The position numbers were made by a program, and so were the translations under genes. Below the pieces are notes generated by a model. It searched no databases, had not been told where the DNA came from, and saw only the letters and a list, made by a program, of their open reading frames with translations. A stretch of 6,688 nucleotides of DNA. Origin: Acidobacteriota bacterium (GTDB lineage: Bacteria > Acidobacteriota > Terriglobia > Terriglobales > Acidobacteriaceae). Positions 6,039 to 6,688 of the stretch are shown piece after piece. The stretch lies in the NCBI GenBank assembly GCA_021780095.1, contig JAJXZK010000323.1:1990-8677 (forward strand). The letters run 5' to 3'. Each line of letters starts with the position of its first letter. Positions within the stretch are counted from its first letter, which is position 1.

Positions 6039-6688
6039 TTAAAAGATCGGGAGTGCTGGTACCCATCCAGGGCGTTGCGGGTCGTAGAATTCGTTCACCT
6101 GCCCATGCTCGCGATAGACGCGATTGTATTTCGCTACCTGGTCCCAGTCGATCTCGACCCCAAGACCAGGACCCTTCGGCACTTCAAAAAAACCGTCGAC
6201 ATATTGAAATGGCTTGGTGATGATATCCCCGACCTGATCGTGATAATGGCTGTCGATGGCATAGACCAGTGAAGGCGACGCCGCTGCGAGATGGAGCATG
6301 GCCGCGGTGGAAATGCCCAGTTCGCGGTCGCTGTGCATTCCTACCCCCAGATGGAAGGCATCACAGACGGCCATCATGCGCTGGTTCTGTCGAAAGCCGC
6401 CCCAGAAATGAACATCCGACAGAACAATGTCGACGCTCCGCATCTGAATTCCGGGAGCGAGCTGTTCCCAGGCTACAAGGCACATATTCGTCGCGAAGGG
6501 GATGGTCGATGCCTTGCGCACCAGGCTCATCCCTTCAAGATTCCAAGTCGGATCTTCGAGATACTCGAGCTCGATGTTTTCCGATTGCAGCCAGCGTATG
6601 GCCTTGAGCGAGGTCTCGACCGACCACGCTGCATTCGGATCCCAGCGCAACGGCTTGTCCGGATAACGCTTCTGCAATTGCCGGAGCA
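6039..6688 (-). CDS. Glucarate dehydratase-like enolase-superfamily enzyme, C-terminal 215 aa (N-terminus beyond window)
   Basis: A cytoplasmic Mg-dependent acid-sugar dehydratase, most like the glucarate dehydratase subgroup, which removes water from D-glucarate or a related sugar acid to give a keto-deoxy acid. The frame is open to the right edge; the TTG at 6677 lies inside the barrel and is not the start. Counting from the first complete codon (6686), the three metal-ligand positions are present: D16 in WDPNAAW, E44 in YLEDP and N67 in FATNM. D91 in SVDIVLSDVHFW and H118 in GMHSDRE match the family's Asp-His dyad. The C-terminal PGLGVEIDWDQV is also typical. The family Asn two residues after the His is Asp here (D120), so the substrate may differ from glucarate. 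The N-terminal capping domain, which sets specificity, is not visible. It stands 19 bases before the GH67-like gene and probably heads or continues the operon. Confidence 0.85.
   Translation of the reverse strand, partial: LRQLQKRYPDKPLRWDPNAAWSVETSLKAIRWLQSENIELEYLEDPTWNLEGMSLVRKASTIPFATNMCLVAWEQLAPGIQMRSVDIVLSDVHFWGGFRQNQRMMAVCDAFHLGVGMHSDRELGISTAAMLHLAAASPSLVYAIDSHYHDQVGDIITKPFQYVDGFFEVPKGPGLGVEIDWDQVAKYNRVYREHGQVNEFYDPQRPGWVPALPIF

Noticed and set aside
1..6688. CRISPR arrays, tRNA or rRNA genes, insertion-sequence ends, attachment sites
   Set aside because: I saw no spaced direct repeats, no tRNA cloverleaf or CCA end, no transposase and no terminal inverted repeats in the window.

Overview
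The window looks like bacterial chromosome from an environmental carbohydrate degrader of moderately high G+C content. Nothing phage- or plasmid-like is visible. The gene content (secreted glycoside-hydrolase-like proteins, a transporter of the anion:cation symporter type, a sugar-type short-chain dehydrogenase and a glucarate-dehydratase relative) would suit a soil Acidobacteriota-type genome. That placement is an inference from style, not from a marker gene.

Layout. Bases 3-101 are the tail of an unidentified protein with extreme G/C third positions, unlike anything after it. From about 107 to 1133 lies a major facilitator (MFS) sugar-acid transporter gene. It lacks its 5' end and is broken by an exact 10-bp tandem duplication (200-219). 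Bases 1134-1340 hold a good sigma-70-type promoter and a 5'-UTR stem-loop. They lead into 1341-2909, a secreted TIM-barrel glycosidase-like protein of 522 residues. A 146-base convergent gap follows. The minus strand then carries a compact gene run, read from right to left: a glucarate-dehydratase-like enolase-superfamily enzyme (6039 to beyond 6688, N-terminus outside the window), a secreted 724-residue protein with GH67 alpha-glucuronidase-like architecture (3845-6019), and an NAD-type short-chain dehydrogenase (3056-3808). The gaps within this run are 19 and 36 bases, so it is probably one operon.

How the genes may work together (inference). The exported GH67-like protein and its shorter relative would release an acidic sugar from a plant or microbial polysaccharide. 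The MFS protein, if intact in the living organism, would import it. The dehydrogenase would oxidise it to a sugar acid or aldarate, and the dehydratase would convert that to a keto-deoxy acid. This resembles an oxidative uronate or aldonate route.

The most interesting observation is that the two secreted proteins, encoded on opposite strands, are distant paralogues. Their barrels align with nearly constant spacing over about 160 residues and share an Asp-Pro-Gly-Gly signature where GH67 enzymes carry their catalytic Asp-Ser-Glu segment. They could represent an undescribed glycosidase family or clade. The junction and duplication at the left end may be assembly artefacts and should be checked before any biological reading.
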